64,000 nucleotides of DNA from Prorocentrum cordatum (GCA_963575745.1 CAUYUJ010011192.1:62001-126000); one strand, 5' to 3'; positions 21,978 to 32,525 are shown, numbered from the stretch's first letter. Program-made: numbers and translations. Notes: generated from the sequence alone by a model not told the origin.

Positions 21978-23252
21978 TCAACATGATGCCCACAAAATAA
22001 CGACGTACCAGCTTGGGAAGTCTTCCCATACGCCTAGTACATGACAGTGCTGGGCGCCGGGCGAGCCACCCTGTGCCCGGACGCCCCTGGGCCGATGGAG
22101 GAGAGCCTCTTCCTCGACGGGGACCCGCACACCAGCTTGGTGCAGGATCGCTCGCAATTCCTCGATGGACGGCCCCGCGGGCGGCTCCATGGCCTCAGCC
22201 GCTTCTGCTGCGCCCGCTCCAGCGCCCGCTCCGGCAGCCGCCGCGGCAGCCCCCTCCAGCCCGAGAGGCGGCTGAGCAGGCTGCGGAGCCGGCTGCTGCT
22301 GCACGGCAGGCGGCGCCGCGCGAGAGGCCGCGCGCTGGGCCTCAGCGACCTCCTGCTGCTAGGCCTGCAGCGCGCGGGCCACGTTCGCCGAGAGCTCCTC
22401 ACCGCCACCGCGCTGCTTGATGAAGGCCTCCAGCTCGTCGACCGAGAGCCCCAGGCCGAGGACCGCGTGTTGGCCAGGCGGGAGCTCGGCCTCACGCTTC
22501 GGCGCAGGAGCCAGGGCGACCCGCCGCTGCACCTCGCCCAGCTGCGCCTGGAGCTCCACGTCCTCGCGCCGCTTCTCCTGCAGCCGCCCCTGACGCTCAA
22601 GGATCGAAGCCTGCAGTTCTTCAAGCTGCTTGTTCTCGGCCTCCAGCTCTGGTTCCATCTTGGCCACGGCCTTGCCGACCTTGTCGCACTCCCGCGAGAG
22701 CCGCAGGACCTGCGCCCCAATCGGCTTGGCCGCGCGCTGCTGCGCAACCAGCTCCGCGCGCTGCTTCGTGAGGCCCTCGCGCAGCTCCTTGGAGATGTCA
22801 GCGATCTCGGGCTTGGAGAGCTGGGCGATCTGCGAGTCCAAAATGGCAATCTGGACCCCGATATCCTTGCCATCATCCCCGTTCGACTCCTCGACCTCCA
22901 TGCTGTCACCGCCCCCGGTTGCCTTTGCACGCGCCGACTTCTCGGCCTTGAGCTGGCGCTCCAACTCCTGGATCTTCTTGGCCATGCGTTTCTCGTTGTC
23001 CGCCTGGCCCCCGTCTGGGCTACGGCTGGGACGGACATGCGGCAACTCTTGCTCGACATGCCCGAGGAAAGCCGCCCCCTTGGACCGCTTGCACATGAAA
23101 CACGCCGTGTTGCTGGCCCAATTGACAACCGGCATGCCGACCTTACCACTCCTTAGAGGTGCGCGGCCATGGCGGCGCCATGCTCCCTCGCCCGACGCCG
23201 TCGTCCGCGAGGCCCACTTGGCGCGGTGGACCGTGCTCCTGCAGGAGCTCAC
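21978..23252 (-). pseudogene. LINE-1 ORF1: coiled-coil protein with CxxC, one in-frame stop
   Basis: Minus-strand frame from ATG at 23252. Near residue 50 is CFMCKRSKGAAFLGHVEQ, a CxxC...H remnant of a zinc finger. Residues about 80-250 are a strong coiled coil (KRMAKKIQELERQLKAEK and onward). A TAG at 22359-22361 stops it, but the same frame continues to 21978 with an Ala/Gly/Pro linker and a second helix (IEELRAILHQAGV). ORF1 proteins bind the element's RNA. The start lies 93 nt downstream of the dinoSL. Confidence 0.7.
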
Positions 23253-23284
23253 TGAAAGGTGTAGAAGACTGGTGGCATGGGGGC

Positions 23285-23308
23285 CTTGAGCCGACCCATT
23301 GGCTGCGG
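23285..23308 (-). other. Degenerate second spliced-leader-like sequence
   Basis: On the minus strand it reads CCGCAGCCA, then ATGGGTC, then GGCTCAAG. It keeps both ends of the dinoSL (CCG.AGCCA and GGCTCAAG) with three extra bases in the middle. It lies 36 bp inside the perfect SL, on the ORF1 side. A relict from an earlier round of trans-splicing and reinsertion fits, though chance cannot be excluded for this one alone. Confidence 0.5.
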
Positions 23309-23344
23309 TATCAAGCTTCTAGCGACAGGGGCGCGCGTTAGGAC

Positions 23345-23366
23345 CTTGAGCCAAAATGGCTACGGA
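23345..23366 (-). other. Dinoflagellate spliced leader (dinoSL), perfect match
   Basis: On the minus strand this is T + CCGTAGCCATTTTGG + CTCAAG, identical at all 22 positions to the conserved dinoSL (first base A, G or T). It is followed by GTCC and preceded by an almost pure CT/TA tract (about 23367-23424). It heads LINE-1. I favour a genomic relict of a trans-spliced retroelement RNA. A functional SL RNA gene, whose exon would be followed by GT, is the alternative. Confidence 0.9.
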
Positions 23367-23424
23367 GAGAGAGAGAGAGGGAGAGAGAGAGAGAGAGATA
23401 TATATATAGAGAGAGAGAGAGAGA
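23367..23424. repeat. GA/TA tract directly upstream of the dinoSL
   Basis: On the minus strand it is a polypyrimidine (CT)n run containing TATATATATA, ending right at the SL. A polypyrimidine tract followed by CCGTAG makes a plausible trans-splice acceptor. Confidence 0.8.
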
Positions 23425-24629
23425 GTCGTCCAGGCGATGGTGACGTTCCTGGGAGGCCCTTCGTCGGGGCGCGGCAGCGTGAAGCAACGCCCCAGTGCCG
23501 GAGATCTCCAAGACCCAGAGGAACACCACCCGAGAGCCTTACCACGTCGTCCTCTCGTCGTTTTCCTCTCAAGCATCCGACGTCTTTATGTGGTAGGTGT
23601 GTATGCAACGATATGTGCACGCATACAGACCGTTTACATAGTTCACGACATGCAATAATACCGGACCCCCCAGAAGTCTTCATACTAGATCGTTTTCTGC
23701 GGCTTGTTGTCAGGACCTGCAGGTCGGCGATCGGATTTCAGAAGTCGCCCACAAGGCTTGCTCGGGGGTGCGTCATGGTCTCAGAACTTGGGCGAGATTT
23801 CTTCTTCGAGACAAGCCCCCCGGTGGTTTCGGTGCGGGCCTGTTCTCCTCTCAGAAGTCCGGAGCCCTTTGGGCCTTCTGCGAAGGCCCGCCCCCTCTGC
23901 CCTCTCCCCTGGGCGCGACGCCGACTCCAAGAACTGCCCAGCAATACCCGAAGCCTGCAGGAACACCCTCGTCCTCGCGGTCCTCGCCCAGCGCGCCGTC
24001 GGGAAGCCGATCCCGCGGAATGCTGCCGAATCCGGCCGGTCTTCGGCCACGGATATACCAGCGCCGAGGCCGAGCGACCTTCCCACGCAGGAAGTGCATC
24101 CCCAGATCCCATGATCAGACGGAGCCAGGACTTCGACAAATTCGGGTGAGGATCAATCGAGAATCTCTGAGACCCCCACGGGCGCCGCGGCCTCTTGAGA
24201 GCGTTCAAGAACGCCCTGAGAGCCTCCTGAAAGCGTCCCGGAACGCTCTGGAACGGACTTATACTCATCCTAGCCCCGTCCGACGTGAGCTCATGATTTT
24301 CGATCCCCAGACCCTTGAAACTCCAGAGGAGGAGGATCTGCGGAGGAAAAGGAGGAGGAGGAGCAGGAGAAGCAGGAGGAGGAGCACAGGAAGAGGAGGA
24401 GCTGAGGAGGAGGAGGAAAAGTAAGAAATACGAAGAAGACGCCCGACAATCCTGGGCACGGAGTCTACGAAACCACCGACCCCATCGGACACGGGGGCCG
24501 GGCGGGCGTGGCGAAAGGCCCCTTTGGATCTCTTTGTTCTCGTTCTCCAGGGCCTCGGCGAGACGGCGAGACTCCAACAAGTGCAGACATTCGTCACGTG
24601 ATGCGCGAAGTGCCCTTGCACCCTTCCAC

Positions 24630-25125
24630 TCCTCCTCCTCCTCCTCCTCCTCCTCCTCCACCTCGTCGTCGTCCTCCTCCTCCTCCTCCTCCTCCTCCTC
24701 CTCCTCCCCCTCCCACTCTTCCTCCTCCTCCTCCTCCTCCTCCTCCTCCTCCCCCTCCCACTCTCCTCCTCCTCCTCCCCCTCCCCCCTCCCCTCTTCCT
24801 CCTCCTCCTCCTCCTCCTCCTCCTCCTCCTCTTCCTCATCTTTCTCCTCCTCCTACTCCTCCTCCGCATCCTCCTACTCCTCCTACTCCTCCTCCTCCTC
24901 CTCCGCTCCTCCTCCTCCTCCTCCAACTCCCCCTCCCCCTCCTCCTCATCCTCCTCCTCCTCTTCCCTCTCCTCCTCCTTTTCCGCATCCACTTCCTCCT
25001 CCTCTCCTCCTCAAACTCCCCCTCCCCCTCCTCCTCCTCCTCCTCCTCCTCCTCCTCCTCCTCCTCCTCCTCCTCCTCCTCTTCCTCCTCTTCCTTCTCC
25101 TCCTCTTCCTCCTTCTCAGACTCGC
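24630..25125. repeat. (CTC)n tract, about 500 bp
   Basis: The longest CTC tract in the window, with CCC, TCT and CAC interruptions. It ends ccttctcag|actcg, again like a splice acceptor. Open frames longer than 200 codons on both strands are artefacts. Confidence 0.9.
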
Positions 25126-25129
25126 ACCA

Positions 25130-26050
25130 TGTGGCGGATCCAAATTGCCGCAGCAGGACGCGGGTCCCGCAGGACAGGGGGCCATTGCAGCTCCCCGCCG
25201 CTCCTGCAGTGACCCTCCGAGGCGCCCCCGCGGGCCGCGGGCCGTCCACGGGAGGGCTCACGAGGCAGCACGGGCCCCGGGGAGGACCCCTGGGCTCCAG
25301 GATCCGGTCAAGCAGGGGCGGCGCGAGGGGGGGGCGCCTCCGGGCCTCTCCAAGAAGGCACCTGCCTGCTCAGAAGCCCACGCCCGCCTTCTGTGTGCAC
25401 CCCACCCCTCTCTGGCGCTGCCCCTCAGTGCGCGCCGCCAGTGGGGACCCGTTTCCCTGAGGTCCCCTGAGGGGAAAGCGATAAGAGGGGACTGGCTCAG
25501 GAGGGGACTTTCTTCCCCCCTGGCACACAGACGGGGGCCAGGACCAGTTCGGCGGCCAGTGGTCTCCTCCTCGGCTGCTGGTCGCCCTGCCTGGCTTTTT
25601 CACAGTTGGTTCCACCCCGGAGCTGCCACGACGCGGCTCCAGGGTGGCACCTTCTTGACCCCGAACTGCTTTCTCGGCCTCGGGCCGAGGGCGTCTACAG
25701 CATAGGCATCGCGTCGCCATCCACCACGACAACAACCGGCTCGGGGGGGGGGGGGGTGGAAACGCGCACCTGGAATCGGCGATACGCCGATTGATCTGCG
25801 ACCGGCTCTCGACGGCGGGGCCGCACGCTTGCCGGGCGGGGTGGGCTGCCGGGCCCCTGTCGGAGACGAGTGGGGGAAGGGGGGCCGATGCGCTGCCCCC
25901 CGAGCCTGTCCCAGACATCCGGTGCCCCGATGTTTCAACCACGAAAGCCCCGACCCTCCAGGGCAAATGCCTCATCCTGGCTGGTACTTTCGAAGGTCCC
26001 CCGAAGGCCGACGACTTCCGAAAGCCTCCCGTAGTGCAGAAGAGGGGGCC
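25130..26050. other. Spacer with dispersed repeat, no gene recognised
   Basis: GC-rich, multiple overlapping frames, no family recognised. The segment at about 25845-25920 (cgggcccctgtcgg ... gagcctgtc) is repeated at about 63728-63790 and more weakly near 11145-11185. Confidence 0.45.
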
Positions 26051-26091
26051 ATGAGACCTGGGCAGACATACTGACCCCGCCATGATGTCCA

Positions 26092-26204
26092 CCCCCATGT
26101 TGATGGGACAATTTTTCACCACCGCCATCACAGGTAGGAGAGGGAGGAGGAGGAGGAGGAGGAGGAGGAGGAGGAGGAGGAGGAGGAGGAGGAGGAGGTG
26201 GAGC
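26092..26204. repeat. Family F single arm followed by (GGA)n
   Basis: 'caccaccgccatcacaggta' matches the arm of the family F elements at 39853 and 59641. It is followed by a GGA tract (26144-26204) but the opposite arm is missing. The GGA tract then joins directly to the inverted segmental repeat at 26205. Confidence 0.55.
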
Positions 26205-26780
26205 AGCAGGAGGAGGATGACCACTGTAAATCCAAGAGCCATCAACGATGTTGGAGTAAACCCGCCGTCCAAGCCCCCTCTTTATATGCACCTGCAACGG
26301 CTCATTTCCACTGATGGAACTGCCTCGTTTGAAGACAACCGTTTGGAGACCTTGAAACATGCCACAACATTGCTCTCGGGATTCCAACGCCACGGATCAA
26401 TTTGACTGTTGCGTCTTGACGATTTTGAATCGCACCAGAACGCCATTCCTGGGTCTTCAACACCGCGAACCAACATGACTTGTGCACCCTCATGAGCCTG
26501 AACATCCAAAACACCATTTCTGGTACGGTGATCATGGGAATCCGCGAAAAGCTTGCAATTGTTCAAAACGAATGTGCGCGGCGCTGAAGCGATAACCACA
26601 TGTTGAAACAGAACCGCCCTAAATCCGTGAAGCTCTTGCAATGTTATAAAACGAGTGTGCGCGGCGCTAAAGCGAGAGCCACATTTTGAAAACGACTCGC
26701 CCTCAATCCGTGAAACTCTTGCCATGTCTTCAAACGAATGTACGCGGCGCTAAAGCGAGAGCCACATTTTTACCTAACAG
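26205..26780 (-). repeat. Dispersed repeat, copy B (inverted relative to 3470-4185)
   Basis: Reverse-complement counterpart of 3470-4185, alignable through the single-copy part and the roughly 80-bp 'gcggcgctaaagcgagagcc' units. Divergence is moderate, with small indels. It abuts a GGA tract at the same position at which copy A abuts a CTC tract, so the trinucleotide tract was probably part of the duplicated unit. Confidence 0.75.
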
Positions 26781-26930
26781 CGAAGACTGATAGGTTTCTA
26801 GTACTGTCAAAAGACAGCATCATGACTCCCCAAGGGGTCTGGGCGGGATCCGGACAAAACCGGCAAAAACCGGCAGCCCCAGGAATCCTTACGAATCCTT
26901 AGGAATTCTTAGGAATCCTCAGGGATCCAT

Positions 26931-27330
26931 TCCCAGAACACCATTCCCAGGCCACATTTTGAATGCCCGGAGCCAACTGTAGGCCACTTCGTGTTCTTCG
27001 TGTTCCCAGAACACCATTCCCAGGCCACATTTTGAATGCCCGGAGCTAACTTTAAGCCACTTCGCGTTCTTCGTGTTCCCAGAACACCATTCCCAGGCCA
27101 CATTTTGAATGCCCGGAGCCAACTGTAGGCCACTTCGTGTTCTTCGTGTTCCCAGAACACCATTCCCAGGCCACATTTTGAATGCCCGGAGCCAGCTGTA
27201 GGCCACTTCGTGTTCTTCGTGTTCCCATAACACAATTCCTGTACCATATTTTGATTGCCCGGAGCCAACTGTGGGTCACTTCGTGATCTTCGTGTTCCCA
27301 GAGCACCAATCCTGTGCCATATCTTGAGTG
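26931..27330. repeat. 73-bp satellite, subfamily S (5-6 units)
   Basis: Units start at 26931, 27004, 27077, 27150, 27223 and 27296, exactly 73 bp apart. Each holds 'cccagaacaccattcccagg', 'ccacattttgaatgcccgga' and 'gccacttcgtgttcttcgtg'. In the same register the first 47 bp match subfamily L (28908-29505) at 27 positions without gaps. Because 73 is not a multiple of 3, no frame repeats as a protein. Confidence 0.85.
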
Positions 27331-28395
27331 CCCGAGCTGAGGCTTGCTGAGGCCGAGGCAGGCTGAGGCTGAGGCAGGCTGAGGCTGAGGCTGAGGCAGG
27401 CTGAGGCTGAGGCAGGCTGAGGCTGAGGCTGACGCAGGCTGAGGCCGAGGCAGGCTGAGGCTGAGGCTGAGGCAGGCTGAGGCTGAGGTAGGCTGAGACT
27501 GAGGCTCAGGCAGGCTGAGGCTGAGGCTGAGGCTGATGCAGGCTGAGGCTGAGAGGCTGACGCTGAGGCTGAGACAGGCTGAGGCAGGCTGAGGCCGAGG
27601 CAGGCTGAGGCTGAGGCTAAGCCGAGGCAGGCTGAGGCGCTCAGGCTGGCTGAGGCAGGCTGAGGCAGGCTGAGGCTGTGGCTGAGGCGGCCGAGGCAGG
27701 CTGAGGCCGAGGCAGGCTGAGGCTGAGGCTGAGGCACGCCGAGGCAGGCTGAGGCTGAGGCTGAGGCAGGCTGAGGCTGAGGCTGAGGCCGAGGCAGGCT
27801 GAGGCTGCAGGCTGAGGCTGAGGCTGAGCTGAGGCTGAGGCAGGCTGAGGCTGAGGCTGAGGCTGATGCAGGCTGAGGCTGAGGCAGGCTGAGGCTGAGG
27901 CCGAGGCTGAAGGCAGAGGCTGAGGCTGAGGCAGGCTGAGGCTGAGGCTGAGGCAGGCTGAGGCTGAGGCTGAGGCAGGCTGAGGCTGAGGCAGGCTGAG
28001 GCTGAGGAGGCTGATGCAGGCTGAGGCTGAGGCAGGCTGAGGCTGAGGCCGAGGCTGAGGCCTGAGGCTGAGGCTGCAGGCTGAGGCTGAGGCTGAGGCT
28101 GAGGCTGAGGCAGGCTGAGGCAGGCTGAGGCTGAGGCTGAAGCTGAGGCAGGCTGACGCTGAGGCTGAGGCTGTGGCTGAGGCCGAGGCAAGCCGAGGCA
28201 GGCTGAGGCTGAGGCTCAGGCTGATGCTGAGGCAGGCTGAGGCTGATGCAGGCTGAGGCTGAGGCTGAGGCAGGCTGAGGCTGAGGCAGGCTGAGGCTGA
28301 GGCCGAGGCAGGCTCAGGCCGAGACAGGCTGAGGCTGAGACTGAGGCTGAGGCTAAGGATGAGGCCGAGGAAGGCCGAAGCTGAGACAAGGTGAA
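27331..28395. repeat. GGCTGA hexamer array, over 1 kb
   Basis: (ggctga)n interspersed with 'ggcagg' units, giving a 'ctgaggctgaggcagg' pattern. Scattered ccgagg, gatgca and gacgct variants are present. It lacks stops in several frames, so minus-strand frames of 379 and 263 codons rich in Gln, Pro, Ala and Ser are artefacts. Confidence 0.9.
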
Positions 28396-28688
28396 TCTTA
28401 AGGGGAATGCTTGCAGATATGCTTATACACATCGCTGTTAGGTTGCTTTGCCGGGATAATCAAAACGACCCGCCCTCGATCTGTGAAACTGTTGCCAATA
28501 TTTAAGCTTCGGCCACCCGCGAACCCGCTGGCCCGCCCGCTCGCCCACCAGCTCTCGAGTAGGGGATCGACTACAAAATTGATTTACCCATAAAGAGTTG
28601 TCTGGCGAATGTAGGGGAAGTATTAGAACTCTCAGGCCTAAGATTGGTTGGGATCGTAGATTCGACGGGGTAAACCAATTCAAGGGTA

Positions 28689-29785
28689 ATCCGCCGGCCC
28701 CCTTGTGGGGCCACCAGGCTGCGAGGCACGGGTTCGCAGTTTCCAGTACCAGTTGTAGCTTGTAGTTTCCAGTGTTACAGTTCTGCTTCTTGCTGGTTAC
28801 TGTAACTAGTTGATTGACCGCGCGAGGGGGGGCAGGCCCAAACGGGATTTTTAGCGTCTCCTGGGCGCGTTGTCTGACTTGCTGGGGGAGCTCGAAATCG
28901 ACACCCCTCACGCAGACCCCTCACGGGATCCGCGGGGGGGTCAGGGTCCAAAACACAAGGGATTTGCCACATTTTTGAAATTCGGTGCCACCCCTCACGC
29001 AGATCCGCGGGGTCAGGGTCCAAAAACACATGGGATTTGCCACATTTCTGAAATTCGGTGCCACCCCTCACGCAGATCCGCGGGGTCAGGGTCCAAAAAC
29101 ACATGGGATTTGCCACATTTCTGAAATTCGGTGCCACCCCTCACGCAGATCCGCGGGGTCAGGGTCCAAAAACACATGGGATTTGCCACATTTCTGAAAT
29201 TCGGTGCCACCCCTCACGCAGATCCGCGGGGTCAGGGTCCAAAAACACAAGGGATTTGCCACATTTCTGAAATTCGGTGCCACCCCTCACGCAGATCCGC
29301 GGGGTCAGGGTCAAAAACACATGGGATTTGCCACATTTCTGAAATTCGGTGCCACCCCTCACGCAGATCCGCGGGGTCAGGGTCCAAAAACACATGGGAT
29401 TTGCCACATTTCTGAAATTCGGTGCCACCCCTCACGCAGATCCGCGGGGTCAGGGTCCAAAAACACAGGGGATTTGCCACATTTCTGAAATTCGGTGCCA
29501 CCCCTCACGCACATCCATCGCAAGGCGTGGTAACCCAAACTGCGAGTACTCCCTCGGCCCTTTAATCCCAAGGTGTGGTAACCAAGCTCGTAAACCATAC
29601 ACGTCTTACCAATCGCCCTGTGTGGTAACCCCTCTTGTGATCAGTTGGTTTTGCCGATTGCGAATCGGCCTCGCATGAAGTTCCGATACTGCTGCACGAC
29701 AGCGCCAAAGCCTCATGACTTAGCTCTTCCATGGCCCATTCTCCGAGAGAGGGGGCCGGCGGCAGGGGGCGAAGCCCCTACGGAT
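28689..29785 (-). mobile_element. 5'-truncated LINE-2-family copy with 73-bp array in its 3' region
   Basis: Homologous at both ends to 44232-45452 in LINE-2. On the minus strand, coding homology starts at 29785 with GFAPCRRPPLSENGPWKS, then a stop, then MRLWRCRAAVSELHARP continuing to GVTTQGDW*, as in LINE-2. Downstream lies the 73-bp array (28908-29505), then a conserved 3' terminal segment ending at the 'ggccggcggat' block at 28689. This is the expected shape of a 5'-truncated LINE insertion. No certain target-site duplication; ATTCAA occurs near both ends. Confidence 0.65.
28908..29505. repeat. 73-bp satellite, subfamily L (8 units)
   Basis: Units begin ttcggtgcca at 28981, 29054, 29127, 29200, 29273, 29345, 29418 and 29491, with one further diverged unit before them. 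Spacing is 73 bp, once 72. Units are nearly identical, differing at one or two bases, so the array is recent or homogenised. It contains 'agatccgcggggtcagggtc' and 'gggatttgccacatttctga'. Confidence 0.9.
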
Positions 29786-30989
29786 TCAAATCTGTAGTCG
29801 ATCCCCAACTCGAAACTCACGCGCCCGAGTTCCTCAATGAAAACCCGGGGGTCCCACGGGAAATCAATGGAATCTGCCGGACGCCTTCGATCGTGGACTA
29901 TAGGTACTCGTCGCATGGCGCAGCTAAAATCCACTCAAATATCATCATGGAGTACTCGTCGCGCGGCAGCGCCCTGGGGACTAAATGCCCTTCAACCATA
30001 TTCGCGACGTGGTAACGGACGAGGGCGAAGCAAAATACCAGTCTACTGTACTCGCCACATGGCAACGCAACAATGGAGGTGGGGCGGAAACAAGCAGCAC
30101 TGACGTCTACCCGTTACATGGCAACGCCGAGGGACGGATCATTGGAATCAACCAATATTCTTGCCCGCTCGCCGACGACGGCATTGACGAAGACCCCGAC
30201 GACTTCTGTGGCAGAGACGACTGCGCCGCCAGTGGCCCAGGCTGGGCCGGGTGCCTCGAACGTCCGCGCGCACACGGCACACGGCGTCTGAGGTTCAGCT
30301 ACTTCTTGACGACGACGACGACGACGACGCCAGCCAACGACGACGACGCCAGCCGCCGCCGCCGCCGACGACGAAGACGACGACTTCGACGACGCCGGCC
30401 GCTGCCGACGACGACGAGGAGCTACTCCCACTCCATAGCTGTGGATCTCCCCAGCCCGAATCCCCCCCCCTGCCCCCCACTCTGCCCTTCTTGACGTTAC
30501 AGTTATCCAAATGTTCCAGACTCCTACTGAATTCTGGCTTGTCCGTCAGAATGTGCTCGTAGACTGTGCTCGTCGCTTGGCACCGTAGAGGGTGGAAACA
30601 AATGCAATGCTGCTCTGCTCATCACCCTTTGAAATGGGAACGCAGAGGGGTGGAAAACATACCGTTACTAGAACCACGCGCGCGCTTCGCGCGCGCTTAG
30701 GTCTTAGCCGTGCACAAGGAACGCGCATCGCATATTGCCTATGTGCCACTGAATAATGCAGGGGCGATTCGAGTGCAAATCGATTGCTCAATAGTTAGTT
30801 ACCACAGACCCACAACACATCTCGCGAACCAGCTCATTCATGATGGGTCTATTCCTCTCGCCCGCTTCACAGTCATCTCCTTACCCCTTGTCGCCCGCTG
30901 GAATCAATCACTAACCGAACAAAAAACGATTGATTGTTCGGTTCGTGTGCCACTCCGAGTGCTCGTCGTCCCATCCAGCCACCGTGCAT
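29786..30989. other. Spacer with short GAC repeat, no gene recognised
   Basis: Contains a (GAC)n/(GCC)n stretch at about 30305-30420 giving Asp, Thr or Arg runs, and a loosely repeated 'catggcaacgc' motif near 30060, 30117 and 30640. 'cgcgcgcttcgcgcgcgctt' at 30680 is a small palindrome. No gene family was recognised. Confidence 0.45.
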
Positions 30990-31890
30990 GGGTTGTGTGT
31001 CGGAAGCCTCTTGGATGCCTGTTGGGGTCATTCGGGAGCCTCTGGTAAGCCTCGTGGCAGCAGTTCTGAAATCTCCTGGGGCCTCCGCCTTTCGGGGGGC
31101 GTCACCTGCACCTCTGAGATCCTCATGCGGGGAGCTGGGAGGCCTGGTGGCAGTATCGGGGGTTGTCTTGGGGCGGAGGGCCCGAACTGTCAGTTCGAGC
31201 TCCCCCTCTTGGGCCTCTCTTGGGGCCCTCGTCGGGCGCTCATTGGTCGTCGTGGGCGCCTCCTGGGCTGTCTTGGGGATCTTGGGGCGATCGGGGGGAT
31301 GCCTCTGAGGCCGTCGTGAGCTGCTGAGAGACCGGAGAGGCGAGAACGCCAAAACAACAGAAAATCACATACAATGGCATCACTTGGCCTTCTTGGCGGC
31401 CCTCTTGGGGCCTCTTGGGGCTCAGTTGGGGCCCTCGATGGCCGTCCTGGAGCGCTCTTGGGCAGTCTTGGGAGGCAGGGGCCGTCTTGGGGCGCTCCTG
31501 GGGCTCTGTGGTGTCCCTCCTGTGGCTCTCTCGGGGCTCTCTTGGGAGCCTTGTGGGCCTCTTTGAGGCCGCTCTTGGGCCGTCATTGGGCTCCCCCCTC
31601 GGGCCGTCTTGGGGCCCTCTTGGGGGCCTCCTGGGCCGTCTTGGAGCGACCTTGGGAGCTTCGTGGGCCACCTTGGACGCTCTCGACACCAAATAAGCGA
31701 TGATGCTAAAACTGCACGTTTTCCGTAGGGAATGGGACTCTGTTTGCTTCGTGGGGGTCCTCTTGGGAGTCTCTTGGGCTGCCTTGAGGCCACCTTAAGC
31801 GGTCTTCGAGCGCATTTGGGGCGCTATGGGGTCGTCTTGGAAGACTCTTAGGCCGTCTGGAGGCGATCGTGGATGCTCTTGGAACTCTCC
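30990..31890. repeat. CTTGGGGCC-type short repeat arrays with two AT-richer cores
   Basis: Irregular 10-12 bp units such as 'gtcttggggcc' and 'ctcttggggcc'. Cores at 31320-31380 and 31680-31740 interrupt them, one with 'ggcgagaacgccaaaacaac', similar in position and partly in sequence to the cores at 14265 and 16440. Open frames are artefacts. Confidence 0.75.
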
Positions 31891-31933
31891 CGGGGGTGGA
31901 ACCGCCCCGCAAAGGACCGATACAGGCCCCGGG

Positions 31934-31970
<37 letters not shown>

Positions 31971-31980
31971 CATACATATA
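31934..31980. repeat. (TA)n microsatellite
   Basis: A TA run followed by 'cacatacatacatata'. Confidence 0.9.
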
Positions 31981-32099
31981 GATTCTCATACGCCCCTCTC
32001 CGAGGGAGTAGAGCTCAGAGGCGATGAATGCGTACGCGGGGCGCCGCGTCCGCGATTTGTCTGGCCGTTTTGCTCGGGACATCCTCGAGATTCTGAACA

Positions 32100-32163
32100 T
32101 CGGTGGCACCCCTCACGCAGATCGTGACGTCAGCGTCCAAAAACACAAAGGAATTTCAACATT
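32100..32163. repeat. Solitary 73-bp satellite unit (subfamily L)
   Basis: 'ggtggcacccctcacgcaga' then 'gtccaaaaacacaaagga' follows the L-unit order. About 600 bp further on, 'cacatcgcaaggtgtggcaa' (32735) resembles the sequence that follows both large L arrays. This may be a decayed third copy of the LINE 3' module, opened by the 32275-32525 repeat. Confidence 0.55.
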
Positions 32164-32274
32164 CGAATATAAAACCTTGAAAAACACATGGTGATTTCAA
32201 TGATTTTGACTCCGATTCTCGGAGAATGGCGGTTTCGCCTGAGACATCCTCCCAAAATCGAGCCCCGACGTACC

Positions 32275-32525
32275 TTCTGGTACCCCAGACCCCGCCTCGG
32301 AGCCTCCTGGGAGCCTCCTGGAACCTCCTGAGGCCTCCTGGGGCTTTCTGTGCGTTCTGGTACCCCAGACCCCGCCTCGGAGCCTCCTGGGGGTCTCCTG
32401 GAACCTCCTGGGGCCTCCTGGGGCCTCCTGCGGCCTCCTGGAGGCTCTTGGGACCTCCTGGAGCCTCCTGGGGTCTCCTGGGGCCTCCTGAGGCCGCCTG
32501 GGGCCTCCTGGGGCCTCCTGGGGCC
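32275..32525. repeat. CCTCCTGGGGC short repeat array
   Basis: Units of 10-12 bp 'cctcctggggc'. A longer repeat starting 'ggtaccccagaccccgcctc' occurs at 32279 and 32359, 80 bp apart. No gene. Confidence 0.8.

Larger units (their letters stand above)
18905..23366 (-). mobile_element. LINE-1: dinoSL-headed non-LTR retrotransposon, decayed
   Basis: Minus-strand order is dinoSL (23366-23345), a second SL-like sequence (23308-23285), ORF1 with coiled coil (from 23252), endonuclease (about 21605-20795), a helical linker (20618-20076) and reverse transcriptase (about 20080-18905). The 3' end is cut at a TA microsatellite and RNase H is missing. Several frameshifts and one in-frame stop make it inactive. 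The fragment at 11589-13650 carries exactly the domains missing here and may belong to the same broad clade. Confidence 0.8.

Noticed and set aside
22034-23149. 371-codon Arg/Ser-rich frame antiparallel or out of phase with LINE-1 ORF1
   Set aside because: Shadow frames of the coiled-coil ORF1, which alone has heptads and the CxxC motif.
24315-25460. 381-codon frame rich in Ser and Pro
   Set aside because: Most of it is the CTC tract; stop-free trinucleotide repeats give such frames in every phase.
27052-28191. 379-codon minus-strand Gln/Pro/Ala/Ser protein
   Set aside because: Product of the GGCTGA hexamer array; no start context, and parallel frames are equally open.
28908-29505. CRISPR-like array
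   Set aside because: Units are contiguous 73-bp repeats with no unique spacers, in a eukaryotic genome.
26931-29505. 73-bp units as tRNA genes (similar length)
   Set aside because: No A or B box, no cloverleaf arms or CCA-adjacent acceptor stem that I can see.
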